Below are positions 16,813 through 25,461 of a stretch of DNA of 53,934 nt, one piece after another; the first letter of the stretch is position 1; each line of letters opens with the position of its first letter. The position numbers were made by a program, and so were the translations under genes. The stretch is from Acidobacteriota bacterium (GTDB taxonomy: Bacteria; Acidobacteriota; Aminicenantia; Aminicenantales; Aminicenantaceae): assembly GCA_030669585.1 (NCBI GenBank), contig DAOVDI010000004.1, forward strand, positions 1 to 53,934, in the 5' to 3' direction. A model generated the notes under the pieces. That model saw only the letters and a list, made by a program, of their open reading frames with translations. It was not told the origin of the DNA and ran no database searches.

Positions 16813-17837
16813 AGGTCTTTTTCCTTTCTGTTGTGCCGTATTAGGGGATAAACCAGAATGAGTATAGCTGCCAGGCCTAGAACATACTCGAATAAATTAG
16901 TGATAAGATGGACGCTGATTCCGGAAATAACTGCCAGTTCAGGATCAAAATTCATAAGCTTGAATGTAAATGCCCAGGCGGATTCCCATGTACCGAAACC
17001 GCCTATTCCCTTGATCGGAAGGGCGGATGTCATTTCTGCGCCAGTGATCCCGAGTATTGTTTTCCAGAAACTGATGTGCTGGAGCCAGAAACCATGGCTT
17101 CGAAGGAGGGCGGCAAGGAGAAAGTAAAGAGCTGCGTATTTTGCCAAGCGGATTCCCAGAGACAGCCCGAATAAAGGCCAGTAAATACCTCTTGTTCTGA
17201 TGCGGGCCAGTTCATCCAGTGTTTGTTTCCACTTGTTTTCCAGGATAAGAGCCCAGCGTCGTTCTTTTAGATGAAAAATCCTCAAGAAGGTTTTAAGCCA
17301 TTGAAGAAGAATTGTTCCGATGGTGTTTAACTTCAGGAAAAAGAGAAGGATGAGTAAAAAAAAGGCTGCGGATACAAGAAGCATGGCAGTGATGGAAACT
17401 TCAGTTATTCCCGTGCCAACAGCGAATATAGCCAGAACTAGGAACGGACTCAGTGTCAGAAAATCAAATACAAAGGCCACAACAAAAGAAGAAGTTGCCG
17501 TTTCAAAAGAAAAGTTGAGCCGCCTGTTCAAAATATAGATATAAGAAAGAGAACCCACTCTGGCCGGAAGCAGATCGACGAAAATATTGCGGATCATGGT
17601 GACCAGAAAAATGTCTCCGAAACCGATGTGAACAGGACTGAGCAGCCACTTATATCGCAAAGCGCGCAGACCGGAATTGGCAAGCGAGAGCAGGAAAAAA
17701 ATAAAAAGAAAAGGAAGGTGGATGTTGCGGATCGTCTGAACAAGTTCTTCTACTTTGATCTGGGATCCCAGGAGCCAGAGAAGGAGTACGGACACGGCAA
17801 GAGACAGGAGGATATAACCAAGCTTGTTTTTTTTCAT
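16809..17837 (-). CDS. Flippase-like integral membrane protein (LPG synthase TM family)
   Basis: The 342-residue protein with about seven to eight membrane helices resembles the lysylphosphatidylglycerol synthase transmembrane region/UPF0104 family. Diagnostic stretches are SLANSGLRALRYKWLL, RNIFVDLLPARVGSLSY and LPIKGIGGFGTWE (conserved G-x-G-x-x-E). Family members are thought to flip or bind lipids or lipid-linked sugars, but most lack a proven role. I chose ATG 17837; a longer frame to 17912 would overlap nadC. No ribosome-binding site precedes it, and a promoter -10 box ends 7 bp upstream, so the mRNA may be leaderless. It is first in the operon with tldD and tldE. Confidence 0.78.
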   Translation of the reverse strand: MKKNKLGYILLSLAVSVLLLWLLGSQIKVEELVQTIRNIHLPFLFIFFLLSLANSGLRALRYKWLLSPVHIGFGDIFLVTMIRNIFVDLLPARVGSLSYIYILNRRLNFSFETATSSFVVAFVFDFLTLSPFLVLAIFAVGTGITEVSITAMLLVSAAFFLLILLFFLKLNTIGTILLQWLKTFLRIFHLKERRWALILENKWKQTLDELARIRTRGIYWPLFGLSLGIRLAKYAALYFLLAALLRSHGFWLQHISFWKTILGITGAEMTSALPIKGIGGFGTWESAWAFTFKLMNFDPELAVISGISVHLITNLFEYVLGLAAILILVYPLIRHNRKEKDL

Positions 17838-17843
17838 TTGTAT

Positions 17844-17872
17844 ATTAAAAGCGGTTTTCTGTTTGATGTCAA
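17844..17872 (-). promoter_or_regulatory. Promoter of the flippase-tldD-tldE operon
   Basis: On the minus strand TTGACA (17867-17872), 17 bp and TTTAAT (17844-17849) lie directly before ATG 17837. The -35 box overlaps that of the divergent nadC promoter. Confidence 0.55.
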
Positions 17873-17891
17873 ACCTTAATAGATTTATAAT
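17863..17891 (+). promoter_or_regulatory. Promoter of nadC-nadB
   Basis: TTGATG (17863-17868), a 17-bp spacer and a perfect TATAAT (17886-17891) end only 9 bp before the nadC ATG at 17901. There is no room for a normal leader and no ribosome-binding site. Confidence 0.6.
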
Positions 17892-17900
17892 CAAGACCTC

Positions 17901-18731
17901 ATGGAGAATCAAGAGATAGATCCTATCATCGACAGAGCATTAGAAGAGGATATGCCCGGTGGTGACATTACTTCGGAAAATGTCATTCCTCCGGACTCTA
18001 ATTCAACTGCCGTTTTTCTTGCAAAGGGAGATGGTGTGCTTGCAGGGATGCCGGTCGTTAGGCGGGTATTTCAAAAGATCGATGCATCAATCCGATTTAC
18101 TGAATGGAAACATGATGGTGCGTTTATTAAAAATGGCACAAAGCTCGCTAAACTGGAAGGGAATTCTATTGCCCTATTAAAAGGAGAGAGAACAGCTCTG
18201 AACTTTTTGCAGAGGATGTCGGGGATTGCCTCGGAGACCCGAAAATATGTTAAGGTTCTTGCAGGGACCGGGACAAAGATCCTGGATACACGCAAAACAA
18301 CACCAGGGCTCAGGATTCTTGAAAAATACGCCGTCAAGATAGGAGGAGGAGAAAATCACCGGTTTTCCCTTTCGGATATGGTCATGCTGAAAGATAATCA
18401 CCTCACTATTGTGGGCAGCATTTACAGGGCGGTAAAGAAAGCAAGAGAAGCGGTTCAGGACCACATCAAGATCGAGGTTGAGACTGCTTCCCTTGAGGAA
18501 GTCAAAGAAGCGCTTGAAAGCGGAGCAGATATGATCATGCTGGATAATATGACAATGGAACTGATGGAGGAAGTTGTCAAGTGGGTAAACGGCCGTGTTT
18601 TACTGGAAGCCTCCGGTAATGTAAACTTAAAGAAGCTGAAAACCCTGGCTGATCTGGGTGTAGATTATATCTCAGTCGGCGGTTTGACCCATTCTTTTAA
18701 ATCGCTGGATATAAGCATGGATTTTTTATAA
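17901..18731 (+). CDS. nadC: Nicotinate-nucleotide pyrophosphorylase (carboxylating)
   Basis: The 276-residue enzyme converts quinolinate and PRPP to nicotinate mononucleotide in NAD synthesis. The N-terminal IIDRALEEDMPGGDITS, the GERTALNFLQRMSGIAS helix, LDTRKTTPGLR, KIGGGENHRFSLSDMVMLKDNH and the C-terminal SVGGLTHS phosphate-binding loop are all canonical. The length is normal. ATG 17901 is required because the conserved block starts a few residues later. Its stop overlaps the nadB start by 1 bp (TAATG). No nadA is present nearby, so quinolinate synthase must be elsewhere. Confidence 0.95.
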   Translation: MENQEIDPIIDRALEEDMPGGDITSENVIPPDSNSTAVFLAKGDGVLAGMPVVRRVFQKIDASIRFTEWKHDGAFIKNGTKLAKLEGNSIALLKGERTALNFLQRMSGIASETRKYVKVLAGTGTKILDTRKTTPGLRILEKYAVKIGGGENHRFSLSDMVMLKDNHLTIVGSIYRAVKKAREAVQDHIKIEVETASLEEVKEALESGADMIMLDNMTMELMEEVVKWVNGRVLLEASGNVNLKKLKTLADLGVDYISVGGLTHSFKSLDISMDFL

Positions 18732-20302
18732 TGAAAAAAGATCAAAAAAAGACCGATGTACTGATCATAGGCTGCGGAATCGCCGGAGCAAGCGCTGCGA
18801 TCGAGGCGGCCAAGAATGGATTAAATGTGGTCGTTATCACGAAAAATTCCGATCTTGTGGAGTCCAACACTTTTTATGCACAGGGAGGAATCGTTTCTCT
18901 CGGAGCGGATGATTACCCGGAACTGTTGAAAGAAGATATCATTAAGACAGGAGATGGGATCAATAATCCGGAAGCAGTGAATATCCTTGTAACTGAGGGA
19001 AAGGCTGCTGTGGAAAGAATACTGATCAATGAATTAAATATCCCTTTCTCCCGCAGTTCTGCGAAAACTCTGGATTATGCGCAGGAAGGCGGCCATTCAA
19101 GACGCCGTATTCTTCACATTGAGGACACAACAGGAAGAACCATTGAAGAAAAATTCATCGATATGTTAAAATCTTATTCCAATGTTACTCTTTTATCCGA
19201 CAGAACAGCTGTTGACATCTTGACTATTCCACATCACTCCAAAAACCCCAGATCGTTTTATAATGAAGCGCACTGCATCGGGGCCTATGTGCTGGATAAC
19301 CGGACAAAAAAAGTAAGTGCCATATTTGCGGAAAAGACCGTCTTGGCGACTGGCGGCTGCGGGGCTGTGTTTCTGTACACATCCAATCCCAGGTGGGCTA
19401 TCGGTGATGGATATGCCATGGCATATCAGGCAGGCGCCAGGATCGTTAATATGGAATATATTCAGTTTCATCCCACGTCACTGTTCCATAGGGATGCCGA
19501 TGGTTTCCTTGTTTCTGAATCTGTCAGAGGTGAGGGAGCACGGTTGAAAAGTAAAGATGGCAAGACTTTTATGGAGAAGTACAACGATAAAAAGGACCTT
19601 GGTCCCAGGGATGAAGTCACGCGTGCCATCTATGCGGAGATGATCAACATAAACAGTAATTATGTCCTTCTAGACCTGGCTTCCTATGTTAAAGTGGACA
19701 TTAAAAAAAGATTTCCAAATATATATAAAACCTGTTTACAGTACGGGATCGATATAACCAAAGATTCTATTCCGGTTGTTCCGGCCGCTCATTATACTCT
19801 GGGAGGGATTCTGGTGAACGAGTGGGGTCAGACATCGCTGAAAGGCCTTTATGCTGTGGGGGAAGTTGCCTGTACCGGCGTTCACGGCGCTAACCGGCTG
19901 GCATCCACATCTCTTCTGGAGGGATTGGTCTGGGGGACAAGGGCTGCTCAGCACATCACATCCCATTTCGGGCCCAGGTTTGCCGTAGACTATTCCGATA
20001 TCCATGAATGGTATTATCCTGAAAAAGAAGAAGAGATCGATCCTGCATTGATCAATCAGGACTGGCTGTCCATCCGCTCCACACTCTGGAATTATACAGG
20101 GATCATACGGACGCAAAAAAGACTGCAGAGAGCCCGGGCAGACCTGGAATATCTCAGGCACCGGATCGAGAAATTTTACAAGGAGGCCCGTATGGATGCC
20201 AAGATTGTCGGCTTGAAACACGGCATCCAGGTTGCACTCCTGATCACTTACGCGGCATTGAATAATCCGGTTAGCAGGGGTGCCCACTTCCTCCAGGAAT
20301 GA
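18731..20302 (+). CDS. nadB: L-aspartate oxidase
   Basis: The 523-residue FAD enzyme oxidises aspartate to iminoaspartate for quinolinate formation. It has the N-terminal dinucleotide fold (DVLIIGCGIAGASAAIEAA), NTFYAQGGI, the substrate-site region QFHPTSL and SEsVRGEGA, the conserved DxxSY-like DLASYV, and VVPAAHYTLGGI followed by YAVGEVACTGVHGANRLASTSLLEG. The helical C-terminal domain is present. It is coupled to nadC by a 1-bp overlap. The succinate dehydrogenase flavoprotein is excluded by pairing with nadC and the NadB-type residues. Confidence 0.95.
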   Translation: MKKDQKKTDVLIIGCGIAGASAAIEAAKNGLNVVVITKNSDLVESNTFYAQGGIVSLGADDYPELLKEDIIKTGDGINNPEAVNILVTEGKAAVERILINELNIPFSRSSAKTLDYAQEGGHSRRRILHIEDTTGRTIEEKFIDMLKSYSNVTLLSDRTAVDILTIPHHSKNPRSFYNEAHCIGAYVLDNRTKKVSAIFAEKTVLATGGCGAVFLYTSNPRWAIGDGYAMAYQAGARIVNMEYIQFHPTSLFHRDADGFLVSESVRGEGARLKSKDGKTFMEKYNDKKDLGPRDEVTRAIYAEMININSNYVLLDLASYVKVDIKKRFPNIYKTCLQYGIDITKDSIPVVPAAHYTLGGILVNEWGQTSLKGLYAVGEVACTGVHGANRLASTSLLEGLVWGTRAAQHITSHFGPRFAVDYSDIHEWYYPEKEEEIDPALINQDWLSIRSTLWNYTGIIRTQKRLQRARADLEYLRHRIEKFYKEARMDAKIVGLKHGIQVALLITYAALNNPVSRGAHFLQE

Positions 20303-20351
20303 CCTGAATAATTCAAATCAATTTGTTGTGGTGAATTGAGAGTACTTAGTC

Positions 20352-20357
20352 TATAAT
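20352..20357 (+). promoter_or_regulatory. Candidate -10 box before ileS
   Basis: A perfect TATAAT lies 30 bp before the ileS ATG. No good -35 hexamer is found at 16-18 bp; TTGTGG is 20 bp upstream. GGAG precedes the ATG. No T-box leader fits in the 84-bp gap. Confidence 0.3.
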
Positions 20358-20386
20358 AAATCGATAAAAAATGGACGGAGATAGTT

Positions 20387-23164
20387 ATGTTTGACAGCAC
20401 AAAGATCAAGGAGACATTGAACCTGCCGCAAACGTCCTTCTCTATGAAGGCGAAGCTTGCTAAGAAAGAGCCTGAAATCATTAAAAAGTGGGAAAATATC
20501 AACCTATACAGCAAGATCCAGGATAGACGTGAAGGAAACAAGTCCTTTGTCCTGCATGATGGACCTCCCTATGCCAATGGAAATATCCATCTGGGAACTG
20601 CTCTCAACAAGATCTTGAAAGATTTTATTATCAAAAGCAAATCAATGGCAGGCTATAAGGCTCCCTATATTCCCGGTTGGGACTGTCACGGTCTGCCTAT
20701 TGAGATTAAAGTGGATAAAAGCCTGAAGGAGAAGAAAAAAGATCTCTCCGCATTGGACATCCGTGAAGAATGTAAAAAATACGCGCTGAAATTTGTGAAT
20801 ATCCAGAGAGAACAGTTCAAGCGGTTGGGTGTAACAGGTCAATGGGAAAAACCGTATTTGACCATCGATCCCGAGTATGAAGCAGAGATCCTTCGCCATC
20901 TTGCTTCTTATTTCAGGTCCGGCAGTATTTACAAGGGGAAAAAGCCTGTATTCTGGTGCTCTGATTGTGGAACAGCCCTGGCTGAAGCCGAAATCGAATA
21001 CAAGGACCGGAATTCTCCATCCGTCTATGTGAAATTTCCCGTGATCTCTGATATGTCAAAAAAATATCCGGAACTTAAGGGGAAAAAAGTATCTGTTGTG
21101 ATCTGGACAACAACACCTTGGACTTTGCCGGCAAATCTGGCAGTTGCCTTCCACCCTGATTTTGAATATGCGGCCTTTGAAACGGACGGTGATGTTTATG
21201 TCATGGCCAAACGGTTAATCCCGGTGATTGCTGAAGAACTGGGATTTAAAAAATACAGGGTTCTGGTCACGTTCCCGGGAAAGGATATGGAAGACTTTAA
21301 GGCCCGTCACCCGTTCATAGACAGGGAATCATTTTTTGTGATGGCTGATTACGTAACCCTGGATCAGGGAACCGGAGCCGTGCATACCGCTCCCGGCCAT
21401 GGTCAGGATGATTACCTGACCGGATTAAAGTACAAACTGGACATTTATACTCCTGTAGACGATAAAGGCCGGTTCACTTCCGATGTTGACAAATATGCCG
21501 GTATGAATGTGTTCGAATCAAATGAGGTCATTATACGGGATATGGACAAGGAGAAAGTGCTGCTCAAAAGAAGCGACATCCTTCATTCATACCCACACTG
21601 CTGGCGGTGCAAAAAGCCGGTGATCTTCAGAGCCACGGCGCAGTGGTTCATTTCCATGGATAAGAACGGTCTCAGAGAAAAAGCTTTGGATAAGATCAAA
21701 AAGGTCAACTGGATTCCTTCCTGGGGCGAGGAACGGATCGCCAACATGATAGAAGGGCGGCCGGATTGGTGTATTTCGAGGCAGAGATCATGGGGCGTTC
21801 CTATCCCGGCGTTTGTATGCAAGGATTGCGGTTTTATTCTTGCAAATGAAAAGATAACGCTTCATGTTGCGGATATTTTTGCTCAAGAGGGATCAAATGC
21901 TTGGTATATAAAGAGCGGCGTGGAACTGCTTCCCAAGGAAACCATATGTCCGGATTGCGGCTCGGGCCGCTTTGATAAGGAATACAACATCCTGGATGTT
22001 TGGTTCGAATCAGGAGCAAGCCAAAATATTCTGGGAAAAAGAGACGACCTTCCCTGGCCAGCAGATGTTTATATCGAAGGCCACGACCAGTACAGGGGAT
22101 GGTTCAACAGTTCTCTTCTTGTGGGTATTGCGGCCAAAGGGGGGTCTCCATACAAAACATGCATTTCCCATGGTCATGTTTTGGATGAACAGGGGCGGGG
22201 CATGTCAAAGTCTTTGGGTAATTTCATTGAACCGGGTGAGATCATTGAAAAAAACGGTGCAGAGATCCTGAGGCTGTGGATTGCGATGCTCAATTATAAG
22301 GAGGATGCCCGCTGGGGAGAAGACACTCTGCAAAGGTTAGTCGAAGCATATAGAAAAATCCGGAATACCTGGCGTTTTCTCATGGGAAATATTTATGATT
22401 TTGTGCCGGATTCAGAAGTGATGGACCCAGAATACATGCATCCATTTGACAGGTGGATACTTGAAAAGTTCAACCGGATCGGGCAAAAAATACTGAAGGC
22501 ATACGAATCCTATGAATATCATATTGTTTTCCATGCAATCTATAGTTTTTTTACAGTCGAATTGAGTTCTTACTATCTGGATGTCTTGAAAGACAGGCTC
22601 TACTGCTCGGGAAAAAATGATAAAATCCGAAAATCCGCCCAGACAGCCTTGTTTCATCTTTTAAAAAATACGCTGATCCTGATGGCGCCCATCCTTCCCT
22701 TTACTACCGAGGAGGCATGGGAGGCCATGCCGGGTTTCAAAGATAAGAATGAGTCCATTCATCTGGGGCTTTTCCCTGATTTTGAAGAGAAATGGCTTGA
22801 TGAGGACATTTTTCAGGAATGGGAAAGACTTAGTGAAACAAGAGAAAAGGTTTTAAAGGAGCTGGAAAGGAAAAGGGAAGACAAAACAATCGGAAATTCT
22901 CTGGAAGCCGGTATATTTTTTATGGTACCAGATTCGCTGGAGTCGTTGTTTCATAAATATGAAAAAGACCTCCCCGCCTTGTTTATTGTATCCTCTGTTA
23001 AACTTAGTATAAACAAAGGGCAGGAACTTGTTATTGATATTTCAAAAGCCTATGGTACAAAGTGTGTCCGCTGCTGGAATTATTCTCCCTATGTCGGGAC
23101 CAGCGTCGATTTCCCCGAATTCTGTAAACGATGCGAGGATGTTGTCAAGGAGGCCGTAGAGTGA
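20387..23164 (+). CDS. ileS: Isoleucyl-tRNA synthetase
   Basis: The 925-residue class I synthetase charges tRNA-Ile with isoleucine. The HIGH-type motif is in PPYANGNIHLGTALNK (about 60-75), the KMSKS-type motif is GRGMSKSLGNF, and the editing domain contains TTTPWTLPANLAVAFHP and the GTGAVHTAPGHGQDDY block. The C-terminus ends with a zinc finger, KCVRCWNYSPYVGTSVDFPEFCKRC split over its two Cys pairs, as in bacterial IleS. The length is typical. It is first in an operon with lspA, lgt and rluD; its TGA overlaps the lspA GTG start. Confidence 0.97.
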   Translation: MFDSTKIKETLNLPQTSFSMKAKLAKKEPEIIKKWENINLYSKIQDRREGNKSFVLHDGPPYANGNIHLGTALNKILKDFIIKSKSMAGYKAPYIPGWDCHGLPIEIKVDKSLKEKKKDLSALDIREECKKYALKFVNIQREQFKRLGVTGQWEKPYLTIDPEYEAEILRHLASYFRSGSIYKGKKPVFWCSDCGTALAEAEIEYKDRNSPSVYVKFPVISDMSKKYPELKGKKVSVVIWTTTPWTLPANLAVAFHPDFEYAAFETDGDVYVMAKRLIPVIAEELGFKKYRVLVTFPGKDMEDFKARHPFIDRESFFVMADYVTLDQGTGAVHTAPGHGQDDYLTGLKYKLDIYTPVDDKGRFTSDVDKYAGMNVFESNEVIIRDMDKEKVLLKRSDILHSYPHCWRCKKPVIFRATAQWFISMDKNGLREKALDKIKKVNWIPSWGEERIANMIEGRPDWCISRQRSWGVPIPAFVCKDCGFILANEKITLHVADIFAQEGSNAWYIKSGVELLPKETICPDCGSGRFDKEYNILDVWFESGASQNILGKRDDLPWPADVYIEGHDQYRGWFNSSLLVGIAAKGGSPYKTCISHGHVLDEQGRGMSKSLGNFIEPGEIIEKNGAEILRLWIAMLNYKEDARWGEDTLQRLVEAYRKIRNTWRFLMGNIYDFVPDSEVMDPEYMHPFDRWILEKFNRIGQKILKAYESYEYHIVFHAIYSFFTVELSSYYLDVLKDRLYCSGKNDKIRKSAQTALFHLLKNTLILMAPILPFTTEEAWEAMPGFKDKNESIHLGLFPDFEEKWLDEDIFQEWERLSETREKVLKELERKREDKTIGNSLEAGIFFMVPDSLESLFHKYEKDLPALFIVSSVKLSINKGQELVIDISKAYGTKCVRCWNYSPYVGTSVDFPEFCKRCEDVVKEAVE

Positions 23165-23634
23165 AAAAGAGCTGGCCGTATCTTTTATTTGTTGTATCCA
23201 TGTTGATATTGGATCAGCTGACAAAGATCATTATTGCCCGGAATATTCCCTTGTATTCCCATATTCGCATAATACCCGGTTTTTTCGATCTGACGCATAT
23301 CCGCAACCGTGGCGCGATATTCGGATTTTTCTCACAGTCGGGCAGTCGGGCAATTCATCTTTTCCTTCTGGCGGCCTCATTAGTGGCCCTGGTCCTGATT
23401 ATTTATTATTTTCTCAAGATTTCCCCGGATAAAAAACTGATCAAAATATCCTTGTCCTTGATATTAGCCGGGGCATTGGGGAATCTTTTTGACAGGTGTA
23501 TCCAGGGGTACGTGGTCGACTTTCTTGATTTTTATGTTAGAAACTGGCACTGGCCTACATTTAATGTGGCGGATTCCTGTATCTCTATTGGCGCTTTTCT
23601 TTTAGTAATTATTTTCTTTTTCAAAAGGGGGTAA
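23161..23634 (+). CDS. lspA: Lipoprotein signal peptidase II
   Basis: The 157-residue inner-membrane aspartic protease removes signal peptides from diacylglyceryl-prolipoproteins. It has four hydrophobic helices, the early LILDQLTK, and the catalytic aspartates in GALGNLFDR and VVDFLDF...FNVADSCISIG. I chose GTG 23161: it overlaps the ileS stop (GTGA) and AAGGAGG lies 8 nt before it. A longer frame from 23131 would overlap ileS and add a non-homologous MRGCCQGGRR. The gene is followed by lgt, the preceding enzyme of the same pathway. Confidence 0.94.
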   Translation: MKKSWPYLLFVVSMLILDQLTKIIIARNIPLYSHIRIIPGFFDLTHIRNRGAIFGFFSQSGSRAIHLFLLAASLVALVLIIYYFLKISPDKKLIKISLSLILAGALGNLFDRCIQGYVVDFLDFYVRNWHWPTFNVADSCISIGAFLLVIIFFFKRG

Positions 23635-23636
23635 TC

Positions 23637-24434
23637 ATGTTTCCAATTCTTGTGAAGATCGGTCCTTTGACCGTTCATACTTATGGTTTTATGCTGGCCC
23701 TGGGTATGGGTTTTGGGATTTGGTTCGTGTATGTCCAGGCAAAAAAACGGGGCATGGAAGCGAACCGGATTTTGGACCTGGCTTTTTACACCATTATAAT
23801 ATCACTGATCGGAGCAAAGGCTGTTTTGTTTGTGGGAAATATTTCCTTTTACACACGTTATCCCTCTGAACTTTTAAGTCTTGCCAGAAGTGGAGGTGTA
23901 TTTCAGGGCGGTCTGGCCTTTGGGATTGTTTTTGCCATCCTCTACATGAGAAAACATCGTATTCCTATCTGGAAGGTTGCTGATATCGTTGGGCCTGCTG
24001 TTGCTTTGGGCCATGGATTTGGCCGCGTCGGATGTTTCAGTGCGAGCTGCTGTTACGGAAGGGGATGTTCTGTTCCCTGGGGTGTAACTTTTCATAATGA
24101 GTATGCGCACAGCATTACCGGTATCCCTTTAGGGCAGGTCGTGCATCCTGTCCAGTTGTATGAATCAGCGCTGAATTTTATCAACTTTTTAATACTCTTT
24201 TTTGTGCTGCGCCGAAAAAAATTCGACGGCCAGGTTTTTTTTCTGTATATCATAAATTATTCTCTTATCAGATATTTTACCGAGTTTTACCGCGGCGACC
24301 ATGTTCTAAAAACCTATATTTTCAAAGGTTCGTCTCCATATCTCAGTATGTCCTATCCCCAGCTTTTCTGTCTTATCGGACTTGTTGTGGGACTCCTATT
24401 ATTTTTCTTGATAAAGAAAAGAAAAAGTGCCTAA
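23637..24434 (+). CDS. lgt: Prolipoprotein diacylglyceryl transferase
   Basis: The 265-residue membrane protein transfers diacylglycerol from phosphatidylglycerol to the lipobox cysteine of prolipoproteins. It starts with the typical VKIGPLTVHTYGFMLALG. The Lgt signature is GHGFGRVGCFSASCCYG, with QLYESALNF and RYFTEFYRGD further on. SGGVFQGGLAFGI replaces the common GG-LIGG wording but keeps the glycines. It lies 2 bp after lspA and overlaps rluD by 8 bp. Substrates in this window include the lipoprotein at 27552-28076. Confidence 0.95.
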   Translation: MFPILVKIGPLTVHTYGFMLALGMGFGIWFVYVQAKKRGMEANRILDLAFYTIIISLIGAKAVLFVGNISFYTRYPSELLSLARSGGVFQGGLAFGIVFAILYMRKHRIPIWKVADIVGPAVALGHGFGRVGCFSASCCYGRGCSVPWGVTFHNEYAHSITGIPLGQVVHPVQLYESALNFINFLILFFVLRRKKFDGQVFFLYIINYSLIRYFTEFYRGDHVLKTYIFKGSSPYLSMSYPQLFCLIGLVVGLLLFFLIKKRKSA

Positions 24435-25335
24435 ACAGGAATTTTGTGTCACTCAACCAGAGCATGAAGAGCAGAGAGCAGATGTTTTTCTTGCTGACCG
24501 TCTTCCTGATTTAAGCCGCTCACAGATACAGAAGTTCATTGTGCAGGACAGGGTCAAGGTCAATGGTGCGCTGATAAAACCCAGTTACCGCCTGCAGGAT
24601 GGAGATACTATTACGATCGAATATGAGATTTCCGTCCAGGAAGGGATCCTGCCTGAAAATATTCCCCTGGATATCATCTATAAAGACGACCATATCGTTG
24701 TGATCAACAAATCCTCGGGTATGGTCGTCCATCCAGGTTCCGGAGTTAGCAGCCACACATTGGTCCATGCCTTACTGTATCATTTCCCAAAGATCGACAA
24801 GGTTGGAGAGCAGGAAAGACCGGGTCTTGTACATAGGTTGGATAAAGACACTTCCGGAGTTTTAGTGGCTGCATTGACCGAGGATGCTTTTTATGATCTT
24901 GGGAAACAGTTTAAAGCACGAAACGTGGAAAAATCGTATTACGGACTGGTTTGGGGTAAGCCGAGGGAGGAGGAAGGTATCATCGCCCGGCCGATCGGGC
25001 GGCATGTGAAACACGGAAGCAGGATTTCCGTAAAAACACGTAAACCTCGTGATGCAAAAACGCTGTATAGTGTTGAAAAAAACTTTTCCGGGAACACATT
25101 GCTTGTCCTGAAACCTGTGACCGGAAGAACACACCAGATTCGTGTTCACCTCACATCAATTGGACATCCCATTGTCGGAGATCCCCTGTATGGGAGAAGA
25201 AAAACTCAATGCCCACGTTTATTCCTCCATGCTTTTTCACTGAAATTCACCCATCCCGACTCTGGAGAGAGAGTCCAATTCAAAGCACCGCTTCCTTCAG
25301 ACCTGCAAGCATTTTTGGATGGACTTGATGAATAA
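24427..25335 (+). CDS. rluD: RluD-type 23S rRNA pseudouridine synthase
   Basis: The 302-residue protein has an N-terminal S4 RNA-binding domain (DLSRSQIQKFIVQDRVKVNG...GDTITIEY, about 28-75) and a pseudouridine synthase domain with the catalytic aspartate in LVHRLDKDTSGVL. VVHPGSG, GRTHQIRVHL and HPIVGDPLYG complete the RluA/C/D family pattern. RluD usually acts on helix 69 of 23S rRNA; RluC-like specificity cannot be excluded, hence some doubt about the symbol. The start is GTG 24427, overlapping the end of lgt. It is last in the ileS operon. Confidence 0.88.
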   Translation: MPKQEFCVTQPEHEEQRADVFLADRLPDLSRSQIQKFIVQDRVKVNGALIKPSYRLQDGDTITIEYEISVQEGILPENIPLDIIYKDDHIVVINKSSGMVVHPGSGVSSHTLVHALLYHFPKIDKVGEQERPGLVHRLDKDTSGVLVAALTEDAFYDLGKQFKARNVEKSYYGLVWGKPREEEGIIARPIGRHVKHGSRISVKTRKPRDAKTLYSVEKNFSGNTLLVLKPVTGRTHQIRVHLTSIGHPIVGDPLYGRRKTQCPRLFLHAFSLKFTHPDSGERVQFKAPLPSDLQAFLDGLDE

Positions 25336-25360
25336 TACCTGATTTAACTTTAATTTTTTG

Positions 25361-25390
25361 TTGAGAATAAAGAACTATTTATTGTAATAT
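25361..25390 (+). promoter_or_regulatory. Candidate promoter of the EF-G paralogue
   Basis: TTGAGA (25361-25366), an 18-bp spacer and TAATAT (25385-25390) lie in an AT-rich gap 70 bp before the ATG. Confidence 0.4.
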
Positions 25391-25461
25391 AACCTTTACA
25401 CTTTTTTGCAGAATCTTCAATATCAATCAATGTTGATACGAATTCACATGGAGGCAACAGA

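Noticed and set aside
20303-20386. T-box leader for ileS
   Set aside because: The gap is 84 bp, too short for specifier and antiterminator stems, and no T-box sequence is present.
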